From: Peronospora farinosa
Taxonomy: Eukaryota; Oomycota; Peronosporomycetes; Peronosporales; Peronosporaceae
DNA: 64,000 nt
Assembly (NCBI GenBank): GCA_947646735.1
Contig: CANTFK010000663.1
Span: 124,001-188,000, forward strand
Direction: 5' to 3'
A model generated the notes under the pieces. It saw only the letters and a program-made list of their open reading frames with translations. It was not told the DNA's origin and did not search any database. Every line of letters begins with the position of its first letter. Within the stretch, counting starts at the first letter, position 1. Positions 22,774 through 31,597 of the stretch are shown here, in pieces. A program made the translations under genes and the position numbers.

Positions 22774-24375
22774 CTAGTACAGATAGGACTGTAATTTCTC
22801 GATTCGGATCTCATCCTGGCAAAGACTCTCTTCTAATGCGGCCATGGCGTTGAAAAAGTATGTACGGTCCTCAAGGAATTTCGCACGTGACCGTCGCCCC
22901 ATTCGTTGGCGCTCCTCGATGGAGAGTAGCAGTATTTGTTCTATTCCTCGCTCCATGTCGGCTACCGTCAATTGTGATAGCGGCATAAATAAGTCCCCTT
23001 TCGTCTGCCACCACCAAAGGTAGGGCTCTCCTATCAGCACACCGCTCTTCTCGTCCACGAGTTCGTTCATCGGTGGTACGTTCGTTGTCAGGATAAGTGC
23101 GCCAACACTACGAGCCTCATTAATGTAGTGACCAAACCCTTCTGTCTCGCTCGGACACAAGTGGAGTCCAATCTGGTTCTGCAATCGGTCTTTCTCTTCA
23201 GCAGGCACCGAGCCGCAAGCGTAGTCTACGTTTTGGAGCAGCCACGAGTCCATGTCACCAAACTGCTCCTCAATCCACCGACACAATTCGGGCTCGATGA
23301 CACGAATGATGAGTTGCGGCCATTCCGGATGCAATGCCCATGCCTGGAAAATTACTCGCGTGTTCTTAAAGGGGCTCCAGCCTGCAAGATGAAGAAACGA
23401 TGTCCAATCACGCTGTACCGCAGGTTGGTATACGTCACGACTCGTGTGCTTGGTGTAAAAGACAGAGTACGAGAGTTGATGTCGATATCTATACTCGATC
23501 ACTTTTTTCAGTCCTATCCGGTTTTTGACTATCATCACCCCGACTCTAGGGTTGTCCAGTTCATGTCTATCAAAGAACTCGACATTCTGCATCATCCAGA
23601 TACTTTTCTCCTTGGGTGGGTGAAAATCCGGATAGTATTTCTTGTCTGCAGGATGTCGTTCCAAGTAAATGTCAATAACCGACGTCGGCATGTCCAATCG
23701 CTGGACGTTATTCCTATCAAAGCTCACATTCTTTGCATTCTCCTGTTCGCCATCACCTTTAAATGCATATATCGGTCGAGCCGACGGCAAAGAATTTAAA
23801 TACAGTTCAAAGTCCACGAGCAATCCAGTCGAATCACAAGGTGCAATCACATTGATACAGTACGCGGCCTTGGAGCTTATAGCTTCATGTCCCTGTCCTC
23901 GTGTCTGCAAGAAAAAACCAGCAGGTAAATTTCGAAGCTGCTCTTTTTCCCTCTCTAGCTCCTTCTTGACCAATTGCTCCTGTAGTATCAATGCTTGAGT
24001 CTCTATTAATGTCTTGGCTTGAAAAACTTCGAGCTCCATTGTCTTTTTCTTCTTCTTTTGACCTCGAATGGTCTTTTTCTGATCCTCTATCGTCACATCA
24101 TTTCGTCGTCTTTCTTGTTCTTTTTGTTGCAATGCCAATTCACGTGGAGAGACGTACAATGACTGGAATAGAAGCTTCATAGGTGGTACTAACTCGATAC
24201 TTGTGGGTGTTGGAGCCAAAAGAGAACGTGACGCTAGCGTCTGATTGCAAAATTCAATATGTAATTGAATCTGTGGCAATAGTGTGAAGAACATTAGCTG
24301 TAATAGACTTGCGATTAACGTCAATAGAAGCACACAAGCACACAATAAGAACCGTGGACCCGAAGACTCGGCCAT
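22774..24375 (-). CDS. Type II membrane glycosyltransferase (GT4-like)
   Basis: A 533-residue protein starts with a short cytoplasmic tail and a signal-anchor helix (residues ~8-35, LLCACVLLLTLIASLLQLMFF), as in Golgi glycosyltransferases. A Lys/Gln/Glu-rich coiled-coil stem follows (~78-150). The C-terminal half is a GT-B fold: IGLHLCPSETEGFGHYINEA carries the E-x7-E-like nucleotide-sugar signature of family 4-type retaining enzymes, and GALILTTNVPPMNEL follows as usual. It probably adds sugars in the secretory pathway; donor and acceptor cannot be told from sequence. It is transcribed divergently from the CD39-like gene, about 220 bp apart. Confidence 0.82.
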   Translation of the reverse strand: MAESSGPRFLLCACVLLLTLIASLLQLMFFTLLPQIQLHIEFCNQTLASRSLLAPTPTSIELVPPMKLLFQSLYVSPRELALQQKEQERRRNDVTIEDQKKTIRGQKKKKKTMELEVFQAKTLIETQALILQEQLVKKELEREKEQLRNLPAGFFLQTRGQGHEAISSKAAYCINVIAPCDSTGLLVDFELYLNSLPSARPIYAFKGDGEQENAKNVSFDRNNVQRLDMPTSVIDIYLERHPADKKYYPDFHPPKEKSIWMMQNVEFFDRHELDNPRVGVMIVKNRIGLKKVIEYRYRHQLSYSVFYTKHTSRDVYQPAVQRDWTSFLHLAGWSPFKNTRVIFQAWALHPEWPQLIIRVIEPELCRWIEEQFGDMDSWLLQNVDYACGSVPAEEKDRLQNQIGLHLCPSETEGFGHYINEARSVGALILTTNVPPMNELVDEKSGVLIGEPYLWWWQTKGDLFMPLSQLTVADMERGIEQILLLSIEERQRMGRRSRAKFLEDRTYFFNAMAALEESLCQDEIRIEKLQSYLY

Positions 24376-24594
24376 GGCTTATTAAGGCTGAAGATGGGAT
24401 GGCGTGGATACACAAACGATACATCAATGATCAAGTGGACCACGTAGATTTTGACAATTCCAATTGTAGACATTTCGTCGCAATTCTGATTCCATTTTTA
24501 GGCCAAACGATGGCACGATGTTTGGCTCCTGTTTTTGCTCTTTTATTCGTTTATAGGTGTAAAGAATGCACTTCAGATACGACAAGATGTACGG
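24376..24594. promoter_or_regulatory. Short divergent promoter region
   Basis: About 220 bp separate the glycosyltransferase ATG (minus) from the first in-frame ATG of the CD39-like gene (plus). The tract TGTTTTTGCTCTTTTATTCGTTTATAG before 24557 looks like an intron 3' end, so a small upstream exon of the plus gene may also lie here. Confidence 0.45.
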
Positions 24595-26334
24595 ATGCCA
24601 CCGCCAGCACGTGCTCATTGTCGTGTTTTTATAGTAGCAGCTAGAACGCATACGCGGGTGTTGGTTCTGCAGAATGCGTACGAGCAGGACGGAATGAATA
24701 TCTATGACCAATTTCCTGCATTGCCATCCATCCTACAGGACACACCTGGTGACGATCTTCAGGACGAACATCAAAATGCACGTAGGGCGTATCAGATTCT
24801 GAGTCCGGCGTTTAAACAAGCCGCTGAGTGGCTGAAAATGAGAGTAGATCCTGCACAGTGTTTCGCACATTTTATGGTGGCCGAATCAGAAATGACATCT
24901 GATTCCAGGACGCAGGACGAACCTGCGATTGGCGCGTCACATGTGACGAAGCGTTTGAGTCAGTTGAGAGACGAGGCGAGGAGTGACAGGCACTTTCCTT
25001 TTGCACTCATCGCGCCGTCGACAGTGCGTCATGATGATGGAAGTAGCGTCACGTTTAGTGGCGATTTGCACGTCGTAACGGCGGTCTGGCGTCGCTATTT
25101 TCATGTAGTAGGGACCAATTATTTTTCAGGACGAGTAGCTCCATCTCTCAGTCCTGGACAAGTTGAAGTGTTTGGAGTGATCCATGTGGATGCTGGAGGA
25201 CACATGGGCAGGACCAGGTCCGAGTCGGACGCAAATGCCGCTGAAATGGTTTTCGATGTGCGTGAACGATGGAGACGCAGCAAACGACAACGACAGGTGA
25301 ACGTGGCGCTTAACTCGAGTGACTTTTACGGCCGCGAATACGTGGGATTCGGGCGACTGCAGGTACAACAGGCGGTGGTCAAGTTGAAGCAGGACGAGGA
25401 GAAGAACGTAGAGGCAAATTCTCTGCAACATCCGTGCTTCTCAAGAGGGCACGTGCCAGTGGTAGATGGCGTAAACATGACGTTGGAAGGATCTGGAAAC
25501 GCCAACGAGTGTATGGTTCTACTCCGGTCGCATATTGCCGCCAGCAATGTTAACTGCCCACCAGGAAACTTTTGCTTTTTGGGTAGTGCACCACAGCCGC
25601 AAGGGTTCGGATCTTTTTACGCTTCTGGAGTGCTGAGACAAGCAGTGCTTAGTGCAAGTCGTGTGTTGAAACATGTGAGCAACAAGCAGGATAGGACAGA
25701 TGTGAATGAGCTGCAGCTGCCGGCCCCATCGCTCCTGACGCTCCGAAATGCTGCCAAGAATCTGTGTGCGTTACCATACACTGACGTAGAAGCTGGGACA
25801 GCACTCCTGTCGGCATCAGATACGACGACTGTAGCTTCCGTTATGGAGAGGAAGATCGAGCCGCCCAGTGCTCTATGCTTTGATCTGTGCTACACAGTTG
25901 TTCTGCTTGAGAAGATTGGTGTCCAGGAGAATGATGAGCGCGTACACTTTGTTGACCGCTTTGAAAAGGAGCCTGTTTCGTCAGAGCATGGGTCTATGGC
26001 GACTATAGAGCACGGCAGTCCGTCAGAACTGGTAGCATGGCTCACAGGTGCCTTCTTGTACCTCGAAGCGCTTCAACGCAAGGTGGCATTCTCTATGGAG
26101 TCGGAGCTATTAGCTGAGCAGCTCAGCGCAGGACTGCCTCTCGGCTGGAACATGACCTTGCTGGTATTCGTAGCAGCATGCGTCTATTTATACCTTGTGA
26201 CTGGCCCCGTAGCTGTCTCGGGACGAGTTCGTCGGGGTTCCAGCGGCTACGTTCGTGTCGTGAATGGCGGTACCAAGACAAAGTACAAGGACACGACACA
26301 GTCGATACAATTTGTCGACGACGCTCGAGATTGA
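24595..26334 (+). CDS. Divergent GDA1/CD39-like nucleoside phosphatase, membrane-bound
   Basis: Residues match the GDA1/CD39 scaffold: YVGFGRLQVQQAV, a Cys-rich NCPPGNFCFLGSAPQPQGFGSFYASG segment (positions 25552-25630), LCFDLCYTVVLLEKIG, and an SELVAWLTGAFLYLE end. A C-terminal helix (TLLVFVAACVYLYLVTG) anchors it. Family members hydrolyse nucleoside di- or triphosphates in the Golgi lumen or outside the cell. The apyrase regions are changed: ACR1, normally D-A-G-S-T-G, reads VAARTHT, and ACR4, normally GGASTQ, reads AGGHMGR, so catalysis is doubtful. The N-terminus is uncertain: the frame is open from 24535, the first in-frame ATG is 24595, and a signal-peptide-bearing exon upstream is likely but not resolved. 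Confidence 0.7.
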   Translation: MPPPARAHCRVFIVAARTHTRVLVLQNAYEQDGMNIYDQFPALPSILQDTPGDDLQDEHQNARRAYQILSPAFKQAAEWLKMRVDPAQCFAHFMVAESEMTSDSRTQDEPAIGASHVTKRLSQLRDEARSDRHFPFALIAPSTVRHDDGSSVTFSGDLHVVTAVWRRYFHVVGTNYFSGRVAPSLSPGQVEVFGVIHVDAGGHMGRTRSESDANAAEMVFDVRERWRRSKRQRQVNVALNSSDFYGREYVGFGRLQVQQAVVKLKQDEEKNVEANSLQHPCFSRGHVPVVDGVNMTLEGSGNANECMVLLRSHIAASNVNCPPGNFCFLGSAPQPQGFGSFYASGVLRQAVLSASRVLKHVSNKQDRTDVNELQLPAPSLLTLRNAAKNLCALPYTDVEAGTALLSASDTTTVASVMERKIEPPSALCFDLCYTVVLLEKIGVQENDERVHFVDRFEKEPVSSEHGSMATIEHGSPSELVAWLTGAFLYLEALQRKVAFSMESELLAEQLSAGLPLGWNMTLLVFVAACVYLYLVTGPVAVSGRVRRGSSGYVRVVNGGTKTKYKDTTQSIQFVDDARD

Positions 26335-27529
26335 CGTGTGGTTCATTTGCTCCGAGTTGGCAAGAACAGACACGATATCAACCTAGTTCTTTGTAAAAAA
26401 AGCTACTACATGAAGATTTTAATGACATGCGAATCGACACTTAAGAGATGGACCTGATGTTGCAGCTACACGAAGACCTTGGGAAGCCGCAATTTGTGTG
26501 ATGTTGAAGACTCTTGTCAGAATCTTATGGTGATAGTAATGTGGCCAACGATTTACTTGCAGCACCAAAAGATGAGCGATATGTGATTCGTCCTCGTAAA
26601 ATTGCTAGTTGTCTAGACTTGTTTTGCGCATGATTTGAACCTTCTTGCCGCTTCGAGCGTACTATTTACATGATTTCCAAAAGGACATCATTATTATTAT
26701 TATAGATACTGTGTTCAACGTATTTCTTGGTCGCTCTGCCATTCATACTGATGACAATTGTAATAGTGCGCAAGTGATCGCATTAATATAGGGGGGATAT
26801 TGTTGTTTAGCATTGCAGAAGTCCGAGTTGACGGTGTCATGGCTACAAACATGTACCGGTATACGGTAGAAACGTCCCATCATAACTATGTATCTTTTTG
26901 CGGTCAAATGCAGTAACATTTAGAAACAAGAATTTGATTGGATGAAATGACGGGAGATTGATTTTCGGTAGAGAAAGGCTTCTAGTAGTATATTGCTCTT
27001 AATCAGGTCAGCAAGTTCTATTTTATTGTAAATAAAAAGTTCTAAATTAAGAAACGTATGTAATTTATAAAACCATACTAAGAGCACTTTAGTCCAATAA
27101 GCTGCAGGCGTAAAGCTTAATGTACAGAGTGTCATGTATTTTTAGTAATCGACTCAGATCTGTCAGTGTCGTATACATCGTATACGCAAGATGCTGGGCT
27201 ATCTATTACATACATTACTAAAATACGGCCGTCCTTACGTGTTCGTATGGTTGCAGAAACATAGAGCTATTCGTTGTCTACTTAAGTCAACATAGATAAT
27301 CCCTAGTCCATCTCATATAAATATCGTATCCATACAAACAGCATAATCTTCGTACACTTGGATCAAAACCGATCGCGTATACTTGTTCAAATTCTCCACC
27401 CGTTCGTTAAAATGTCCCCCCTCCCACACCACAAACACACACACAAAAACAGACAGCGTTTCAAAAGCACAGTCCCAAATACGTCTCCGACCTAAAAAGA
27501 GGTTTTTTTCTCGTATTTAACGGGAATTA
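26335..27529. other. 1.2-kb intergenic region
   Basis: No gene-like frame is visible. It holds a small TTATTATTATTAT tract near 26690 and, close to the CH gene, C/A-rich promoter-like sequence (27410-27450). Confidence 0.5.
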
Positions 27530-29722
27530 ATGACGGCACTAGCGTGCATCCAGTGGATTCGTGACGAATTAGAAGCCCATAATGATCTGGAAACACTTCA
27601 GCCGCCACTGATCGATACGGATTCATTATGTGAATTTGTAACGGATGGTCGTGCATTGTGTCTTTTGGCTAATTTTGTACTTGATGGCGAAGAAAATCAC
27701 TTGCCAAAGAAATTGCAACGTTCCTTGAAACAGCTCAGTAAATTTCACGCCCTTGAACGTGTTCAATTCTTTATTAAATGGTGTCGTACACGTGCTAAAT
27801 TGGAAGAACATCAAGTGTTTACAACAGTTCAATTACTGGATGAAGTGAATGAGACGGCAGTATCAGAGACGATTATCGCTCTTCGAAACAAGACAAGACC
27901 TGGGTATAAATCTACCAGTGCCTTGTCACAATACTGTGCTGATGGAGATAGTAATAATGCTTATATGCGTACATCTACAAGTAGCATTACAAGCACTGGT
28001 AGTTCCAATGCCAACAATGCCAATCGACTTAGTTCTTTTCTCAACAAGTTTCCATCTGCACCAGTTGTGACGACTACGACCTTACAGTCAAAGCCACCAA
28101 TGAGTCACCATCGCGTGTCGTTGACATCCAGTGTGGCTAGTAGTAATCCATCTCCACGGGAGTTTGAGGAACCTGTGCCTGTTGATGAGATTCATAGCAG
28201 TAACAGCAAGTCTCGTCTACGAATTCCGTCCATTTTTAAAAACAGTAACAACGCTTCACCCGCGTCGGCTACGTCACGGAGCAGTGTCATTAGTAACGCC
28301 TCATCGACGGCGTCCAGTAGCAAGGAAGAAGGTCGGGAGTCGCGCTCGTGGTCTAGCAAACTCTCGGCCTTTTCACGCAGTCACTCGTCGTCTACGCCCA
28401 AGACGCCGTCTTTGGGTGACCTTGACAGTAGCGACACTCCATTGTCGTCACCAGTAGCCTCACCACACAATAGAGTGAGCATCCCTTCGGTATTCTCTGC
28501 TCCTTCTCCGGCTGCCCCCAAGTCAATGTCGAAACTGTCGGCGTTCCTTAGCAGTGTGGACACGACAGCATCCGTGGCTCCTGTTTTTAATGCGCCTTCG
28601 CAGGACACGAAGGCGTCGGAGCTGGCTGCGGAGGCTACGCCGGAAGAGGATGCGGGACCTGCGATTGAAGACAACGAAGTGGAAGAGGAGGAGCCATTAG
28701 CAATTGTTGCAGAGGAGATTCTTATTGAGAAAGAGAGCACGAACATGGATGCTGAAGCTGAAAAGAAATCGTTGAAGAAGCCACCTTCGAGTGCGAAGCT
28801 GCTTGCGTTCTTGCAGGCTGTTGAACCTGGTAGCACGACATTGCCAAAGGAGGAGGTGTCAGAAGAGGAAGACTATGAAGATGACTGTGTTGCAATGGAA
28901 GTCGCAGAAGATATTCTTGCTGAAAATGAGGCTCCTGCTGTCGAGGAGGAAGTTGATTGTGTTGAGGTTGCTGAAACTGAAAGTGAGGTATCAGATGTAG
29001 AAGTGGAATCTGCAGCTATGTCGGAAAAGAAGGATACGATTGTGGAAGAGACGGCACCTGAAATGCATGATGAAGTGGCGATGGAGACCCAAGAGACCTT
29101 GGAAGAGGAGGTGGGGGCCCCTGAGGATGAAACACCGGAAATGCAGGAGGTCGATGCTGGTGTTTCTGTTGCAGAAGGTGCGCTAGTGTCTCCAGAGATG
29201 TTGCAAGAAAATGAACGTCTTTTAGTCGAGAATGACGCTCTTACACAGAAATTAGAGACAGCTGAGACTGCTGTTGCGACAAAAGACACTGAACTTGAAG
29301 CGATTAAGCAGGAGCTTGAGCTTTTGAAGGCTCAACTTGCGGAGGAGCAGACCAGGGCACATGATGAAATTTTGGCAGCAGAGGGAAAGCAGGAAGTGCT
29401 CGCCGCAGACGCTGCTGAGGTGCGTGCCGAGCTTGCCAAGTTGCAACAGACATCAAGCGAGTCAGCATCTGCTGCAAAGGAAGTAAAGGCAATGAAGGCC
29501 CAGGTGGAGGAATTGGCTGCCCAGAATAAAAGCCTGATGGTAGATTTGACGAACTTGCGCGAAGAGGTACAGACGCTAGAGCAGTCTGTTCAGCTAGCGC
29601 GCGACAGCGAGGAGGCAGCAAGATACGCTGCACAGGTTGCATTCGCGGCTCGTGACACTGCGGACGAAGTGAACCAACAATTGAAGGATCAAATTGCGCA
29701 GCTTGAAAGTAGATCCCAGTAG
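27530..29722 (+). CDS. Calponin-homology domain protein with C-terminal coiled coil
   Basis: The 730-residue intronless protein begins with a single CH domain (residues ~1-125: ACIQWIRDELEAH ... LCEFVTDGRALCLLANFVL ... FFIKWCRTRAKL ... FTTVQLLDEVNETAV). CH domains bind actin or, when single, tubulin and signalling partners. Residues ~130-330 are Ser-rich and basic, ~350-540 very acidic (Glu/Val/Ala), and ~545-728 form a long coiled coil (LLVENDALTQKLETAETAV ... LKDQIAQLESRSQ). This layout suits a cytoskeletal crosslinker or adaptor. The start is the first ATG, with the CH domain immediately after it. Confidence 0.85.
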   Translation: MTALACIQWIRDELEAHNDLETLQPPLIDTDSLCEFVTDGRALCLLANFVLDGEENHLPKKLQRSLKQLSKFHALERVQFFIKWCRTRAKLEEHQVFTTVQLLDEVNETAVSETIIALRNKTRPGYKSTSALSQYCADGDSNNAYMRTSTSSITSTGSSNANNANRLSSFLNKFPSAPVVTTTTLQSKPPMSHHRVSLTSSVASSNPSPREFEEPVPVDEIHSSNSKSRLRIPSIFKNSNNASPASATSRSSVISNASSTASSSKEEGRESRSWSSKLSAFSRSHSSSTPKTPSLGDLDSSDTPLSSPVASPHNRVSIPSVFSAPSPAAPKSMSKLSAFLSSVDTTASVAPVFNAPSQDTKASELAAEATPEEDAGPAIEDNEVEEEEPLAIVAEEILIEKESTNMDAEAEKKSLKKPPSSAKLLAFLQAVEPGSTTLPKEEVSEEEDYEDDCVAMEVAEDILAENEAPAVEEEVDCVEVAETESEVSDVEVESAAMSEKKDTIVEETAPEMHDEVAMETQETLEEEVGAPEDETPEMQEVDAGVSVAEGALVSPEMLQENERLLVENDALTQKLETAETAVATKDTELEAIKQELELLKAQLAEEQTRAHDEILAAEGKQEVLAADAAEVRAELAKLQQTSSESASAAKEVKAMKAQVEELAAQNKSLMVDLTNLREEVQTLEQSVQLARDSEEAARYAAQVAFAARDTADEVNQQLKDQIAQLESRSQ

Positions 29723-29828
29723 GCCAAGCCCGGTGTACGCACGGGCCTCGGCTAAGAAGGAGCGTGAGGTAAATTTTGAATCGTTTACGTACTGATATAC
29801 TCTACTAGTTCACTGTTATAGCTTTGTC

Positions 29829-31263
29829 TTATATGGAATCTGTCAAGTAGCCGGCTAGGCTTCGTCGCAGTACCAACGCACCAGCGAATCCGATGATAAC
29901 AAAGAGGCACACAACTAAAGCAAATAGCCCAAGGAGGTGACGTGTACTTTGAAGGTACGCTTGCACGTCTGATGCTGACCATTCTGGACATTTGCCGCAC
30001 TTGGCGATCTAAAAGGTGCATTCAAAAGAAAAACGTCAGTTTTCTTGACAGATGCACACTCTTGCCCTGCAGTCGCTATTCATACGTCATTTGGTGTATA
30101 GCCTTGGTCACTCTTGGCGTTCAGGACTGTCATGTCTTTGGAGCAGTCGTTATCGGTGCTAGTACTTGCATTACTGGGTGCAGTACTATTGCATGAAACC
30201 CAGTAATTGTCGTACGTGTGCATGACACCTTCGCATCGAGTCATTTCAGAGACCACGTCAGTGCAGTTGGTACATCCCGGTAGACCGATATCACACGCCA
30301 GCGTCGAACTTGTGTGTGCATTGTACGTTGACGCCAGATTGTCTGAGAAGGAAAAATAGACGCTAATCAAGTAAACCATGAGCGCAAGAAGGCAGCTTCC
30401 AAGGCCAATCATATACTAATGTACACAAGCAACAACCAAAAGTCAGTTACCATTAGCTCGTAACAACAGATACTAGTCTAACTAACGTACAATGAAGAGC
30501 AATGATCGGCTCTTGGCTTTTGAAGCAATAGTGCCCAACACCGACAATGCAACCATTAGCGTGCCGACAACGATAAAGAGAATGGCTGTCGTATAAACAC
30601 AGCAATCCACACCATTAAAACAACGTCACTGCATACACCGTCCTCGTAAGTCGCACCTATCCATCTCTTCCCTGCCGTCATCTCATCGTGTACATTAATT
30701 GACAGCCCCAAGCCAAAGAGTCCCGTGCCTAGTAGCATAAAGATGACGTTCGTAACCGATAGCATGCTGCGCATGATAATAGGGACTGTGACGATGCGTA
30801 CGACGCAGTACATGGACGCAATAATGAGCACCATACAAACGACTTCAACACTTCCTATGAGCATCACACGATGCTCGAGATACTGCACCGTATCGCTGTA
30901 CGTAACACAACACGTTTGATTCCGTAGCGCTTTAAATACATCCGTAATCCACTGACGTTTCATCCACGATTCAAGTACATTATGGAAGAAAAAGGCAGCG
31001 TAGCAAGACACAAAGAGTCCACTAAGTAGCAGGAAATTGATATAGAAATAGAGCAATAAAAGACAGCTCGTGGCTTGCCCAGCACCAAGAAAACCCAAGA
31101 TTGACAGCAGTACCACACAGCAACTTAACCAAATCATCAACACTGCAACACTGGCTTTCACTTGTAAAAGTAGCACAAGATGAAGGGCAAGACATAATAA
31201 TACAATGCCACAGATACAGTTTAATAGAGTCAAGAGACGGAGAAACGTACGTGATGGACGCAT
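29829..31263 (-). CDS. Eight-helix double tetraspanin-like membrane protein, four exons
   Basis: Minus-strand exons 31263-30639, 30585-30491, 30415-30086 and 30008-29829 join in frame to 409 residues, with introns of 53, 75 and 77 nt (donors GTGTATG, GTACGTTAG, GTATGAATAG). Helices 1-3 (residues ~10-110), a loop with NQTCCVTY and helix 4 form one tetraspanin-like unit. Helices 5-7, a Cys-rich loop (LACDIGLPGCTNCTDVV ... TRCEGV ... ECG-like KCGKCPEW) and helix 8 form a second. Tetraspanins organise membrane protein clusters; here two units seem fused. Evidence for the splicing is the restored helices AILFIVVGTLMVALSVLG and LLGLFALVVCLFVIIGFAG. The upstream TTG at 31284 was not used because an ATG lies at 31263. 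Confidence 0.78.
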
Positions 31264-31597
31264 TGTCCGTCGCTTGATTGACAAGCAGCAAAATGGATAC
31301 TTTTGTAGTAATCGGGGTAGGGGTTTTGTTGACTTCTATGAAATATCTACAAGGTAAAGTACCATACTTTGTCATAAAATACCAAGAGAAGGGGTATTAC
31401 TTTCTATTGCAAAAAGTACTATTTTAGTTGATACTACTACGAGCTTCTAATTGGATAGATAAAAAGTCGTTGGAATTCGTTTATTTCCGATTTTCTTAAA
31501 AAGACCCCCTTCCCTCATTTCGTAATTGTATCAATCATTAAAAGACCCCCCCCTTCCCTCATCCGCCTCATCCGCTTCATTAATTTTCTAGTACAAT
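31264..31597. promoter_or_regulatory. Divergent promoter region, tetraspanin-like / RPB2
   Basis: This 334-bp spacer contains two CCCCCTTCCCTCAT direct repeats (about 31504 and 31546) and the putative initiator described separately. Confidence 0.5.
31513..31530 (+). promoter_or_regulatory. Putative oomycete initiator of RPB2
   Basis: CCTCATTTCGTAATTGTA resembles the oomycete core-promoter consensus (GCTCATTYYNCAWTTT: Inr plus flanking element). It lies about 83 bp upstream of the RPB2 ATG, a usual distance. The assignment rests on motif likeness only. Confidence 0.5.

Noticed and set aside
24511..24556. ATG at 24511 with a hydrophobic leader as signal-peptide exon of the CD39-like gene
   Set aside because: Splicing it at 24557 to the available acceptors gives the wrong frame or a 20-nt intron; the tract looks more like an intron 3' end.
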